DNA of 64,000 nucleotides, taken from the NCBI RefSeq assembly GCF_000340215.1, contig NW_006921532.1, forward strand, positions 7,282,550-7,346,549. Reading direction: 5' to 3'. The notes beneath the pieces were generated by a model. It was not told the origin of the DNA. It saw only the letters and a program-made list of their open reading frames with translations, and made no database searches. The stretch comes from Pseudocercospora fijiensis CIRAD86. Taxonomy: Eukaryota > Ascomycota > Dothideomycetes > Mycosphaerellales > Mycosphaerellaceae. The position numbers were made by a program, and so were the translations under genes. Positions 53,367-64,000 of this stretch are shown here, one piece after another (position 1 is the first letter of the stretch; every line of letters begins with the position of its first letter).

Positions 53367-55434
53367 ATGTCTTCAGACCAGCCCGAGAAAATCTCCGACG
53401 ACGTCCAGTACACGACTCACAACGAAAAGAATGGCATTCAGGATGCACCACCCAGCTACAAGAATGTCGCTGAGGAATCCGGTCGTCGCGCATCTGTCGC
53501 GCTCAATATCGTTGAGAATCCGTTGAAGGTGAGTGTGATCAGTTACAATAAAGACTCTCGAGTCGGTCGAGAACGATCCTAATCGCAACCGATCTCTACA
53601 GCGCAAAGGCTATGAGCAGACCATCGCTGATGGTAGAGCATTTGCTGAGGGGCACGGCATGCCTGAGCACGCCGACTTGTTCGGACGCGCCGCGCTCGTT
53701 GCCCGCGAACCCGATCGATTTGAAACGATCCCGGAGCTGGAGACCGCTGAGCGCGATGCTTTAGTGTACGAACGCGACCACAAGTGGCACGGCCCGAAGA
53801 TGTTGTGGTACTCGATTGGTTTGTGCGCCATTGGCGCCGCTACTCAAGGATGGGACCAGACGTACGTATCCGCCCTTGTCGTCTTTTGAAACAATTGCTG
53901 ACGAAACTCGACGATCGACAACAGTGGTAGTAATGGTGCCAATCTTTCCTTCCCTCAAGAATTCAACCTCGACAACGGTACCAGTTACGACGAGTGGATT
54001 GTGGGCTTGATCAATGCCATCATTTTCTTGACCGCCGGTCTCATTGGCGCTTTCATCGTCGATCCACTGAACAAGTACTTCGGCCGACGTGGAGAAATTT
54101 TCATCACTGCCTGCTGTCTCACAGCAACGCCGATTGGATCTGGATTCGCGAAATCATGGCAAGGACTCTTCGCTGCTCGATTTGTGATGGGGATTGGTAT
54201 CGGAGCCAAGAACGCCACCGTGCCGATCTACAGTGCTGAAATGGCACCCGCTCGCATTCGAGGTGCGCTTGTCATGTTCTGGCAGCTGTGGGTCGTCGCA
54301 GGTATTTTCTTGGGCTTCTGCGCCAACGTGATCGTCAAGGATACCGGCCGCATTTCGTGGCGCCTCCAGCTCGGATCTGCTTTCATCCCATCTTTCGTTC
54401 TCGGCGCTGGCATCTTCTTCTGCCCTGAATCACCAAGATGGCTTATGAAGAATAATAAGCACAACAAGGGATTCCGATCCATGCAGATCCTCCGCGCTCA
54501 CGACATCATTGCGGCGCGAGACTACTACTACTCCTGGGTCATTTACGAGGAGGAGTTGAAAGTTGCAGCTGGCGCAGGCTACTTCCAGCGTATGTGGGAC
54601 TGCTTCGCCGTTCCACGCATTAGGCGCGCGAATTATGGTGCTTCCACTGTCATGATTGCTCAGCAAATGTGCGGCATTAACAGTCAGTATCAAAAAACAA
54701 ACTTTAACTTCGACATCTCAGATCGCTAACATTCGGCAGTCATCTCGTTCTACAGCTCAACCATTTTCGAGAACGTCGGTTACACTCCAACCCAGGCTCT
54801 GTACGCATCTCTAGGTTACGGTGCGATCCAGGTCGTGTCTACCATCCCTACGCTATTCCTCATCGACACCAAGGGCCGACGAACGCTCACCCTTGCGACT
54901 TTCCCTTTCATGTGCATCTTCCTGCTCGCCGCCGGTCTTTCCCTCCTGAAAGACACAGGCAGCAAGGGCGCACAGATCGGTCCAGTCGTGCTATTCGTCT
55001 ACCTCTTCACCATCGCTTACTCACTGGGCGAAGGTCCGGTCGCATTCCAGTACTCCGCCGAGGTATTCCCCACCATCCAACGTGAACAAGGCATGGCGTG
55101 GGCCGTCTGCATCAACAACACCTTCGCCGGAATCCTCAGTTTGACCTTCCCACGCATGCAGAAAGCCTTCACACCCACCGGTGCTTTCGGCTTCTACGCC
55201 GGTCTCAACTTGATCGCGTGGTTCATGATTTTCTGCTTCGTGAGAGAAACTAAACAACTAACCCTCGAGGAATTGGATCAAGTCTTCTCTGTCCCGACGA
55301 AGAAGTTCATCGGCTACGAACTCACGACTTGGTTGCCGTACTTCATCAAACGCCATATTTTCCGTCGCAATATTCCCAAGCCGCCGGCTATTATTGAGAA
55401 GGAGAGTAGGGTGGATGACCAGCTCGTGCATTAA
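53367..55434 (+). CDS. MFS sugar/polyol transporter
   Basis: Four exons, 53367-53528, 53602-53861, 53925-54682 and 54740-55434, give 624 aa; all introns are GT-AG. A long hydrophilic N-terminus of about 120 residues precedes the first helix (WYSIGLCAIGAATQGWDQTG). Sugar-porter signatures include YFGRRGE in loop 2-3, ARFVMGIGIGAKNATVPIY, CPESPRWLMK after helix 6, DTKGRRTL in loop 8-9 and VRETKQLTLEELDQVF at the end. QQMCGINIISFYSS spans intron 3 and matches the helix 7 sugar-binding region. It most likely imports hexoses or polyols with protons; the long N-terminal tail is like that of some inositol-type fungal porters. Confidence 0.92.
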
Positions 55435-56298
55435 ATACATGCGGGGCTGAGTGAGGATTGGAATATGAGTTAGTTTTTACGATTCACGCACGTTTATGCT
55501 CGGTTGTCTGCGCTGCGCGTAGCATTATCGCTTCGTCGATACGGATGCCGTACATGTATTGTCGGTATAGAGCATAGACGTACATATTGGCATTACCTTC
55601 ATGATGAAGATGAACAGATCTTTGTTTCGGATTTCATCTTCGACTGAGCAAGCCCAGCCGCGATCGCACATGGCTCACATGTTCGCGATCTACACCTAGC
55701 TGCACATGGCCTGGATCTTTTGACCATGAGTGATACGCCGAAAGACATCGACTATTCGGTCCCCATGACCACAGAGCGACTTCTCCAAGTTTTCCCAAGC
55801 GACTTCAACCGCAATCCTAATGACGAGCCGCAGTTTTGGTGATAACTCTGATCTCGAATCTTTCTGCGTTTTCATCATGTAGCTTCTAAGCCTCCTTGCG
55901 TTCCTCTCGGCAGATGTCGAAGTAGACCGAATGCCAAACTAATGATCGAGGATAGCTTCGTTGCAGCCTCGTGGTCGTCACCTCTTGACAAGCGCTACGA
56001 CTTCTGGCTTGGCTGCTGCAATCTTAAGAACAACGATGCTTGTAACCGAGCCTGTAGCTTCAGGCAACTGCTGTGGGGGCTTCAAGGCTTCTTTCGAAAA
56101 TTTATCCTGGGTATATAGATGCTTTTCCAGAGTGCGTGAGTATGTATACTAGGATCCGAAAAGTGTCAAATGTCAATTGGTCAGGTCTCGGCGTATGGTG
56201 ATTGCTGCGAGGCGGAGCGCACGAGGAGATCGACTTTCGCAATGTGTTCAGGAGCTTAGGAACTGAAAGTCCATATTGGCTGGCATTAGCCGTCTCTC
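55435..56298. other. convergent 3' region, transporter / NYN protein
   Basis: About 860 bp, with no supported gene. Confidence 0.5.
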
Positions 56299-57228
56299 CT
56301 AGTCCTTGAGACGAACCAAAGCAATAGCCGGAGCAGGATCTCTTAATTTCATCTTCACTTCCACGATTCCAGAAGCCTGCACAAATGGCAGGAGCCGTTC
56401 ATATCCATAGTTCCGAGGCGTCAGATCTGGTGAAAGCTTGACTAAACGGGTGCCAACCTCGGCCAGGTTTGCGTAGTCTTCTTCGTAGGCACTGCTGCCG
56501 CTAATCGCGTTCTTGATTCCTTCGAGCGCAGCTTGGTCGATTGGTCGACGCATAGGCGCTGTACGTACCGGAAGAGCGAGACTATGACCTTGTGGCATTG
56601 CGATGGCATTCGGCGGCTCGCGCGTTCTCTGTGGCTGGGGAGAGGTAGGAGAAGGTCCGGTGTATACAGCGGGAGCCGGTTTGGATCTGCCGCTCTCTGG
56701 AGGTTTGGACGGTGTCTGGGAAGCTGCGGCTGGAGGTTGATTCTGCTCCTGCTCTTGAAGAGGCAAGGCATCCAGGTAAACGAACTCATTGCAAGCCGCG
56801 ATGAACGCCCTGTGCGTGTTTTGCCTGTTGCCAAAGCCATAGACCGAGATTCCCTGCTCCCGGATGCGAGAAGCCAAACGAGTGAAGTCGCTGTCGCTGG
56901 AGACCAAGCAGAAGCTTGAGAATCGGCCGGTGTAGAGCAGGTCCATGGCATCAATTATCATCGCGCCATCGGTCGCGTTCTTGCCAGTGGTGTAGGCGAA
57001 TTGCTGGATTGGTGCGAGAGAGTGTTCCAGGAGACAAGCTCGCCAGCTGGCCATGTACGGACTTGTCCAGTCGCCATAGATGCGTCTCACGCTGGCAGTG
57101 CCGTAGTTGGCCACTTCGGCGAGCAGGCCCGCGATGTGCTTGGCGCTGACATTGTCGGCGTCGATTAGGACAGCGAGGTGGTCGCCGCCGTCTTTCATCT
57201 CGTGATGACGATCGTGAAGTCTGGGCAA
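56299..57228 (-). CDS. NYN-domain (PIN-like) putative ribonuclease with C-terminal OST-HTH/LOTUS-like domain
   Basis: A single exon of 309 aa. The NYN domain spans about residues 15-155: HLAVLIDADNVSAKH holds the first acidic pair (D23, D25), KNATDGAMIIDAMDLL the second and LVSSDSDFTRLASRIRE the third; these acids form the metal site of PIN-like nucleases. A Pro/Ser/Gln-rich linker follows, then a small domain from about 245 (AALEGIKNAISGSSAYEEDY, then LAEVGTRLVKLSP and YERLLPFVQASGIVEV) that looks like LOTUS/OST-HTH, an RNA- or helicase-binding fold. This layout resembles bacterial LabA/YacP-like proteins and animal MARF1. Role in this fungus is unknown. Confidence 0.85.
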   Translation of the reverse strand: MPRLHDRHHEMKDGGDHLAVLIDADNVSAKHIAGLLAEVANYGTASVRRIYGDWTSPYMASWRACLLEHSLAPIQQFAYTTGKNATDGAMIIDAMDLLYTGRFSSFCLVSSDSDFTRLASRIREQGISVYGFGNRQNTHRAFIAACNEFVYLDALPLQEQEQNQPPAAASQTPSKPPESGRSKPAPAVYTGPSPTSPQPQRTREPPNAIAMPQGHSLALPVRTAPMRRPIDQAALEGIKNAISGSSAYEEDYANLAEVGTRLVKLSPDLTPRNYGYERLLPFVQASGIVEVKMKLRDPAPAIALVRLKD

Positions 57229-57293
57229 GATGCTACATGTAATAAGGGGTTCAGATGGTAGAATATCTTAACGCGTTGCTGACTCATGCGTGA

Positions 57294-57890
57294 TTGCTGT
57301 CGTCTTGGCACCGAATCTTCGTTGCACCCCAACACCTTTACGGAATTCCAAAGCCTTCTCCGAACATTCCTTACGCCGCGAATGCAGTAGACATGATAGA
57401 GACGTGTGCTGTGCCGCACGAAACTTACGAGCAGAACGAGGTACGAATGGAGAAGCTGAAGCCTTTCTTCGAGATGGGCCTTGGATCGCAAGACAACCAT
57501 TGGATGGAATGGACATTTCCAAAATATTGCGAAAGGCGATGGTACATCACCGATCAGGGTTATGTCGGTATCGGGACTGAAGATCTGCAGGTCGGAGATG
57601 TGGTTGCAATGTTATGGGGTCTGGACAAAGCATGCATCCTCCGCCCTGTGCAAGAAGATGAGATGACTGAGGGAGGGACGCGTCAGCATCGTTTCATTGG
57701 AGCTGCATATTGTCGTGGTGCTGAAGAGGTTGTGCTCAAGAGACCAATGGACGGAACAACGGAACAAGAAACGAAAGCGGCATGGATGCTGCCGAATGAA
57801 GTCGAAGGCGAGAACATGCTCCCTAGCGATACAGCAAAAGCAACAGATGGACCAAAAAGATCTCAAGGGACAATAATAGCCCTAATATAA
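57294..57890 (+). pseudogene. C-terminal piece of a HET-type protein without its HET domain
   Basis: An open frame of 198 codons carries CERRWYITDQGYVGIGTEDL, then VGDVVAMLWGLDKACILRPV and HRFIGAAYCRGAEEVVL. These resemble the standard C-terminal module of fungal HET proteins. The N-terminal HET domain should lie upstream, but the start codon of the divergent NYN gene is only 66 bp away. The open frame begins without an ATG; the first in-frame one is 57393. It is most simply a 5'-truncated relic, though a short expressed protein is possible. Confidence 0.6.
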
Positions 57891-57901
57891 ACCTATCCCC
57901 C

Positions 57902-59246
57902 CTATCCCATTAGCGGCCCTCCCGCATAATTCCTCATCCAACCCTCCCGATTAAACCCCTTCTCCTCCTCAACCACCCTTTTAATTAACCCCATCGCAAC
58001 CTCCGCCTGATCCGCCAAAAACCCTTCAATATCCTCCGGAACCTCTACCATCGTAAAAGGATCCGCCAACTCCCCAAACTCCTCCAACCTCCTCACATCC
58101 CCGATCGTCTCCTCCACATTCCCCAAATGTCTCGCCAAACTCTTATACGCCAGTTGAACGCGTATATACGGAGCCTTCAACCTCACCAACGATAAAAGAA
58201 TTTTCTCATCGATTTTTTCAAAATTATACCATGTCCCGTCGGAAATTCTACAGTAGGCCGGTCGCGACCAGAAGATTAGGATGTGGCGTGTTTCGAGTTT
58301 GCGACAGACTGTGTTTGCCCAGGCGCGGTGGGAAGCGAGGGTTGCGATGTATTGGTCCCAGGTTATGCTGAAGTGCATGGCGAGGTGGAGGAGGGTTTCG
58401 GCGGAGTGAGAGATTTCTTTGGATGCTGTGGTGCGTGAGGTGAGGTATTCTTTCCAGATTCGGAGGGGATCGCGGGTGGGAGAGTAGTGACGGGCTTTTG
58501 TGAGGAGTTGAGACATGTTGTGTAGATTTTGGGAGGTGGAGTGGGTTAGGTTTTCGCGTCGGGTTTGGATGTTTTTGTTGGCCCAGCGGGTATTGTTGAT
58601 TTTTGAGAGGTCGAGAATGCCTTTTAGTAGGCCTTGGTGCATGAGGATGTCTTTTGACTGGTGGATTTGGGTTTGGAGGGCTTTGGCTTGCTTTTGTAAG
58701 TCTTGTCCTTGGTAGAGGGAGACGGAAAAGTCGTGTTGACTGCAATGGCGGTTAGTCTGAGGAGGTCGTGTGACTGACGTGAAATTGATATCCATACTCC
58801 ACAGGCAGAACTTTGCTCAATGCTCCTTTCGAGAAAGCTTCCGTGCTGTTGACAATTTCGTCCAGATTCTTCATGATGTTCTTCATGTCGTTTCCGAGAT
58901 GGTACTCCTTGAGAGCATCTGAACTAGCATTTGCCACTTCCTGGTAATGTGGTAAGCCGATGGGTGCCTTGAAAACCCATGTCGGATCTGCTTTCTGTGT
59001 TGGTGGGACATATTGGTAGCTCCAGTATGCTAATACCGCGAATATGAGCACTGCTAGACTCAAAATCTGCGCAGCTAAACGCCATGCCTTTGAAAGAGCT
59101 GATAATTTTCGCTTCGCCGGTCGAGATCGTGATCTACTGCGAGCTTCTTTAGGGTCGTATGTGAACGGTGTCTCTTGGAGTATGCCGCCGGCCGGACCCC
59201 GAGACCTATCTCTTGATTGAGACCGAGACCGGGTAGTGGGATCCAT
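57902..59246 (-). CDS. single-pass membrane protein, function unknown
   Basis: Two exons, 59246-58798 and 58739-57902, with a 58-bp intron (GTATGG...CAG, branch site CTAAC), give 428 aa. The start is MDPTTRSRSQSRDRSRG; further codons are open upstream. An Arg/Ser-rich N-terminus precedes one helix (AAQILSLAVLIFAVLAYWSY, about residues 48-68). The large remainder is mostly helical and charged, with QDLQKQAKALQTQIHQSKD, WKEYLTSRTTASKEI and LLSLVRLKAPYIRVQLAYKS. No named domain is recognised. The gene is convergent with the HET fragment, whose stop is 11 bp from its own. The coding strand turns from C-rich to G-rich midway through exon 2. Confidence 0.75.
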
Positions 59247-60537
59247 GACTGTGGCACTGTAATATCGAGCTCGACAACTCTCTAGCCATCTCAAGCAGCG
59301 CGACCTCGTGTGGTCAAAGTTCGGTGGTGGGATTGTCCTCGCAAAGAACAAAGACATTATGGCCGGATGCGGCATGGGCTGCATTCCACATGACAAAGTT
59401 CTCCTTCTTATTATCCAGGGGTCGCTCAACAAAGAAAGGTTGTAACTTCTTGTCTCTGGGGAAGAGCTGAGTATGCCGTGTTACTTACTAATAATCGTTC
59501 TAACAGCGTCCATGGTCGCATTTGCTCTTTGACTATTCGCGCAGTGCAGCTTGCTTGCTTTTGGCCGATACGGATGGTGATTCGTTGACAATTGCGAAGC
59601 TGGACGGCGTCTAAATGGGAGGTAAAACAAGCATTGAGGGCATTGCTCACGAAGCGCTTCCTGTCGTGTAGCGAGATCGTACGTCTTATCCTGCAAGTAA
59701 TGGCAAAAGGGCATACACGTGTCAGACGCATGCCTGCGAGCTCGAAATATGGTGAAAATGTCTTCCTGCAGAGCTTTTGAGTGCCTTTCTCGCGCGCCAT
59801 TCAAATCTTGTCGTCGGGATGCGTAGAAAGCCGCTGCTGTCAAGCGACTACTCTCCATACAAGCAGTACAAAGAGACATTGCGAGGGGGTCGGAGGAGCT
59901 GAAAGATCTTGTTAGTGACAAAGTTGAAGAATGCGAAGAGGAACCTTGATGGAGACCACAGCGGCCATTGCACCTGCCAGCCAAGCCCTCCACGAGCAAC
60001 GTACGTTCAAGGACTTGTTCTGTTCTTCTATGCCACTCCACCCTAGAAAATCTCAGCTCGAGATCAAAGCATTCATGTATCATCATTTGTAAGGCCTGGC
60101 TTCATCTGCGGAATTCTCTCTTCCCATCATTCTCTCCTACATTCGAATTACTCCAGAACGCATGCATCTTCGTCAACGATAACGCTCAAGCATTGGAAGG
60201 TGATCAAGCACAGCTTTGTTCGAAGAATGAAGTCGATCGGCCCACCGCCCTGGAAGCATCATACCCATCTTCCGCTCTGGATTGGGAGGAGACGTCGCCA
60301 ATCAGCCTACCTGTCCGACAGAGAAGATCTATTCGTACCACGTCAACGATGTGACCCAAGCATTCATGAAAGGGTTGTCTATACCATATTGCGCTCTTCT
60401 GCCTAAAAAGCGTGACATCGTGGCAGTATCGTGTTCATTTTCCTTGCTGACATTAGCAGTGAGTTGTCGGACAAATTAAGTCTTGCGAGGGTGCGCACTC
60501 TTCCTTCAATATCAACTGACTAGTGTTTATATGGCTC
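59247..60537. other. intergenic before the right repeat block
   Basis: About 1.3 kb. ORFs at 59426-60086 (minus) and 59968-60479 (plus) overlap and lack features. No gene is supported. Confidence 0.5.
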
Positions 60538-60600
60538 GAAGAGCTACAAGTGAAGGACGAAGTGCTATAAGTGAAGGCCGAAGAGCTATAAGTGAAGGCT
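60538..60600 (+). repeat. three tandem 21-bp repeats at the edge of the right RIP block
   Basis: Three adjacent 21-mers of the form GAAGAGCTAYAAGTGAAGGMY (units start at 60538, 60559 and 60580) differ by a few bases. They lie about 50 bp before the composition changes. Confidence 0.85.
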
Positions 60601-60740
60601 GAGGCGACGAGGGGGGTAGGGTAAGCTGGATTCTAGAAGATTCTACGGCGGCTGTGGCCGTACCGCGCTAGGTAACAAGGCGGAAATCGTTACAAATCGC
60701 GCTTTATAAATCGCGCGCCTTTCTAATAACAACTTCTTCT

Positions 60741-60778
60741 ACTTACTACTACTTACTACTACTACTACTACTACTACG
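60741..60778 (+). repeat. (TAC)n microsatellite
   Basis: An imperfect run of TAC triplets, about 38 bp. Confidence 0.9.
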
Positions 60779-61649
60779 ACTCGTTACTACTCCCTTTCTA
60801 TCTTTACTAAGCTAGATACTATACCTGTCCCCTATACTAGCCCTATAGAAACCCCGAGTAAGATCTCGAGCGCTACCGGTAAGTTTAATATTGTCGCTAA
60901 ACCTTTATAACCGCGTCGCTAATAGTATTAGTCGCTTAAGTATTTAAGGGTAAGGAAGTTATTAATCTCGCTAGTACGTTCTCTAACGAGTCTCCCCCTC
61001 GCTCTACGAAGCGAGTTCTAGCTAAGAAGACCGGCTCTAAGAGGGTCGCGACTCTAGTAAGTCTCGTTTATAAATATATATTACTAGATATACTAACCCT
61101 TAAAGCTCGTTATAGGCGAAGTCTTCGTATATTTCGTTAGTAGCGTAGTACGCTACCTTACGTTTAGCTATACCGTCGTCCTCTAAAAGGGCGCTAAGAC
61201 TATCGAGTACTAGTAGTTACTAGGCACCTCTACTATAAACGCTTAATCGTATACTACCCTCCTAGAATCCGATTTTACTTAGAACTTTAGAGCTAGCTCT
61301 CCTTTCGTCTAAATAGGACCTAGGAATCGATTTGCTATAGGAATCTATATCGCCGCTACTCGGAAGAACGCGATAATCTAAGAATAGTATACTAATTAAG
61401 AAGTTAAAAGTTAGAAAAGGCGAGAGGAAATAAGATAAGATATACTATCTATACTATAGGGCGTAGACCGATATATATACTCTATAGAGGTTAGTTAGCC
61501 CTCTATAAAAAATGAAATCTATAAAGTAACTTATAATCTTCTCCTTCCTATTTTTATCTCGTCTACTCGTATAATAGATATATACTAGGCCTATAATGTC
61601 AGTTAGCGAAGCTAGTAATATTTAATCTTACGTTTCTTAGTATATTACC

Positions 61650-62538
61650 GCCGTTATTGCTATTCGTATTATAGTCGGTTTGAAATGTATACCTAATCTA
61701 GTTAAGTCCGCTCTACCGCCGCGACGACTTCTATATAAGCTTGCTTACTATCTGTTTTCCGTATATAACCGCTTACAATCTCGCTAACACTCTCGTAATA
61801 TATATCTCGAATGTGCTACGTCGTAAACGTAGGAGAATTAGAATATAACAATTCCGCTAGAAACTCGAAGAGTTGCTAGAGCTATACTTCGCTTATACTT
61901 CTCCTAAGTTCTTCCGCTTTCTAAGATACTTCCTAGGTAAAGTCGTATTCCTCCTAGTAGCTAGTATCCTTAGTAGAGATAGTCTCTTAATATTCTAGGG
62001 TGCCCTCTTCCTATTCGTACTCTATAGATAGAGGTCGAGTATTCGATTTCGAAGCCCGCCCGCTATCTTCGAATTCTAGTAATGCTACTCTCTTCCGGTT
62101 ATAGTTTATATAGCTAGTATAGCTCCTAGGATCTCCTCTATAAGCGCAATTACTATATAGTAGCTTTAGCGCTAGGTTATAGGAATAACGGTACCCTTCG
62201 AAATAACTACGGTTAGATTCGTAAGTTCTATATTTCGAAGGAAAGGGACAGTTTAGTATAGCGCAACTTCTAGCGTCTATACCGAGGATATAGACTAGCG
62301 CCGCTCGCCTCGCTCTCTTATCGGTACCCTTCTACGTTACGCCTTCTCCTAGTATACGTATATAGCCCTCTCGAAATACTAGATCTCGCTCTTTACCGCT
62401 TACGATTTTCTTTGCTAGCGCGTAGTCCGTAGTTCTAGTTTCCTAAATTTTACCTTTTTAATATGCTTCTACTACTACTTATACGAACTGTTACGCGTAA
62501 TCCTTTCCTACTTTAGGTATAATATTAAGGCTCGACAT
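61650..62538 (-). pseudogene. RIP-mutated ORF in the right repeat block, possible Cys-rich protein
   Basis: From an ATG at 62538 one minus-strand frame can be followed for about 290 codons. It is interrupted only by TAA/TAG codons of the kind RIP makes from Gln and Trp codons. The translation includes VFREGYIRILGEG, RSCAILNCPFPSKYRTYES and LYSNCAYRGDPRSYTSY. Several Tyr residues may stand for lost His (CAC/CAT to TAC/TAT), which with the Cys residues would suggest a former zinc-binding region. This is inference and no family is recognised. Confidence 0.4.
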
Positions 62539-64000
62539 TGTATTAGCGCTAGGAATATAGTAGAGAATCCGAAGAGAAAGGAGGATAATTAAGAGAACTA
62601 CCGGGAACTTAGCTTATATAGATAGGGGATAAGCGGCTAAATAACAAGGTTCTTAGTGCCTCGGAGAAGTAGTAATACGCTAACTGTATTTAGGTAGCTA
62701 AACTCTATACCTAAAGAGAAAAAAATGCTAGTACGGATAGAGAAGTTTTGTATATATATATTATAGAGAATAACTACTAATCGTAGCCTAAAAGTCTTCT
62801 ATATCGAAGTCGAGATCTACGTCTTAAAGTATACTAAGGATCTTAGCTTCTTGTTTATATACGATAACCGGAGCCTTTACCTTAGCAATATCGCCTAGCC
62901 TTAGAGTATAAAGTAGCGTTAGAGCGTATAGTATCGAGGTCGGAGTAGAGACTTAAGTACGGGATATAGGCTTCGAGAGTAATACGGGTTATCCGGGTAG
63001 TCGCTTCCTAGAGAACGAAGGACCTAGAATAGGCGTAGTATCCTTAGAAATCTGTTAGATTATACGCGCCGTAGATGCGGAACGAGGTATTAGTATAGAT
63101 ACTAGCGTAGGTAGTATCGACGAGGCCTTAGTTAGATCTACCCGCGCAATCTCCTTCGAAGGTATTATTTTGCCTATAACTTATATTATCTATTAGGCGT
63201 TACTAGGACCTAGGGCTAAGTTCTAGAGGTAGACTAAGGAGTCGTCTAGTTAGTATCTAGGAAGTTCTACGAATAACGGTCGGCGCGAAGTTTTCGCTAG
63301 TACTATAGTTAGCGTAGTTTCTCGCTAGCTTAGCTATCGTCCGACTCTAGTATCGACTAACGTCCTATCTTCGTCGTTACCTAGTACGAATACCCTAGGA
63401 CCCCTTTCTACTCTACGCGGAAGGCTGCTATCGCTACCTACTTCGCGGTCTAAACCCGCAAAGTTTCGAGTATACTAGTTAGGCTCGTCTTTAGGTTCTA
63501 TAGCGTCTCGAGTAGAACCGGTAGGCGGTTTAGCGATTTCGGAAACGTACGCTCGAGGCACGTAGTTAAGTATACCCTACGGGCGTCGTAGTTGCTACGC
63601 TAGTCCGGTAGAGCTAGTAGATATAGCGTATATCGCTCTACGTAATAGGACGTTTGAGGTTATACCTATAAACAGATTTCTATCTTTAAAAATAAAGTTA
63701 TAGAGACGCTTAGGCAGATATAATAGAGCCGAGCGAAATACCTTATTTAGGGAGTCGCTACCCTACGTTAAAGTATACTTTCCGTTAATAAGTACGCGGA
63801 GGTTATATACGTCCGTAACGCGTAAGAATACTACGAAGAGTTAGCCGTAGCTAAATGCGGGCCGTCGAAGGTCGATACCGATATATACTAGGGATTAATC
63901 CTAAGATTTGTTTATCGTTATTGCGAAACAAGGTCGAAGCGGAAGTTAATATCGCTTAAGGGTAAACGGTAGGCCTTTGTTCGAATGTATCTAGATTCGC

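Larger units (their letters stand above)
60601..64000. mobile_element. second RIP-mutated repeat block, element type not identified, runs off the window
   Basis: From about 60650 the sequence has the same signature as the retrotransposon: few CA and TG dinucleotides, many CTA/TAG, retained CG. A (TAC)n microsatellite lies at 60741-60778. No LTR pair or terminal inverted repeat can be recognised within the window, and I see no RT or transposase motif. The only coherent coding relic is on the minus strand (about 61650-62538). Confidence 0.7.

Noticed and set aside
58248..58745. 165-codon Pro/Arg/His-rich ORF
   Set aside because: Shadow frame of exon 2 of the membrane protein gene; the other frame has a protein-like sequence and a valid intron.

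Overview
The window is nuclear DNA of a filamentous ascomycete, most likely a dothideomycete such as a Mycosphaerellaceae relative. The evidence is short GT-AG introns of about 47-60 bp with CTAAC/CTGAC branch sites, HET-domain genes, a hydrophobin, and transposon blocks mutated by repeat-induced point mutation (RIP). The species is an inference. No tRNA, rRNA or CRISPR was found. 

Layout. 1-638: 5' part of a HET (heterokaryon incompatibility) gene running off the left edge. 1.3-6.1 kb: slt11 (splicing), erg6 (ergosterol), MZM1 (complex III assembly) and a GNAT acetyltransferase. 6.8-8.0 kb: an F-box-like gene with two frame breaks and an orphan 3' piece of an Rds1/ferritin-like gene. 8.7-15.3 kb: a membrane protein, then a P450 flanked by two related F-box-like genes. 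15.7-20.5 kb: ETF-ubiquinone oxidoreductase and an SR-type splicing factor with an apparent 6-nt exon. 21.57-29.36 kb: a complete but RIP-inactivated Ty3/gypsy-type LTR retrotransposon with a 5-bp target duplication and an extra ORF after the chromodomain. 29.6-29.8 kb: a 7-bp minisatellite. 32.0-32.9 kb: TATA-binding protein, whose first intron lacks an AG acceptor at the expected place. 34.1-41.8 kb: a dysferlin-domain peroxin, a NUDIX hydrolase, an MFS pseudogene, a 100-N gap, an arylsulfotransferase-like gene and an NAD(P) reductase. 42.3-51.9 kb: a UPF0132 membrane protein, a secreted SGNH hydrolase with FnIII modules and a membrane anchor, a WW-domain protein, a hydrophobin and a TTL-family ligase. 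53.4-59.2 kb: an MFS sugar transporter, an NYN-domain protein, an orphan HET C-terminal piece and a membrane protein. 60.6-64.0 kb: a second RIP-mutated repeat block running off the right edge. 

The gene islands are mostly unrelated housekeeping and surface/secretory genes. I see no coherent biosynthetic cluster or multi-gene defence system. Degenerate genes (HET piece, Rds1 piece, MFS pseudogene, frame-broken F-box gene) are scattered among them. The most notable observations are the SR-gene microexon, the missing acceptor in the TBP gene, the extra ORF of the retroelement, and a repeated switch from C-rich to G-rich coding strand inside four separate genes.
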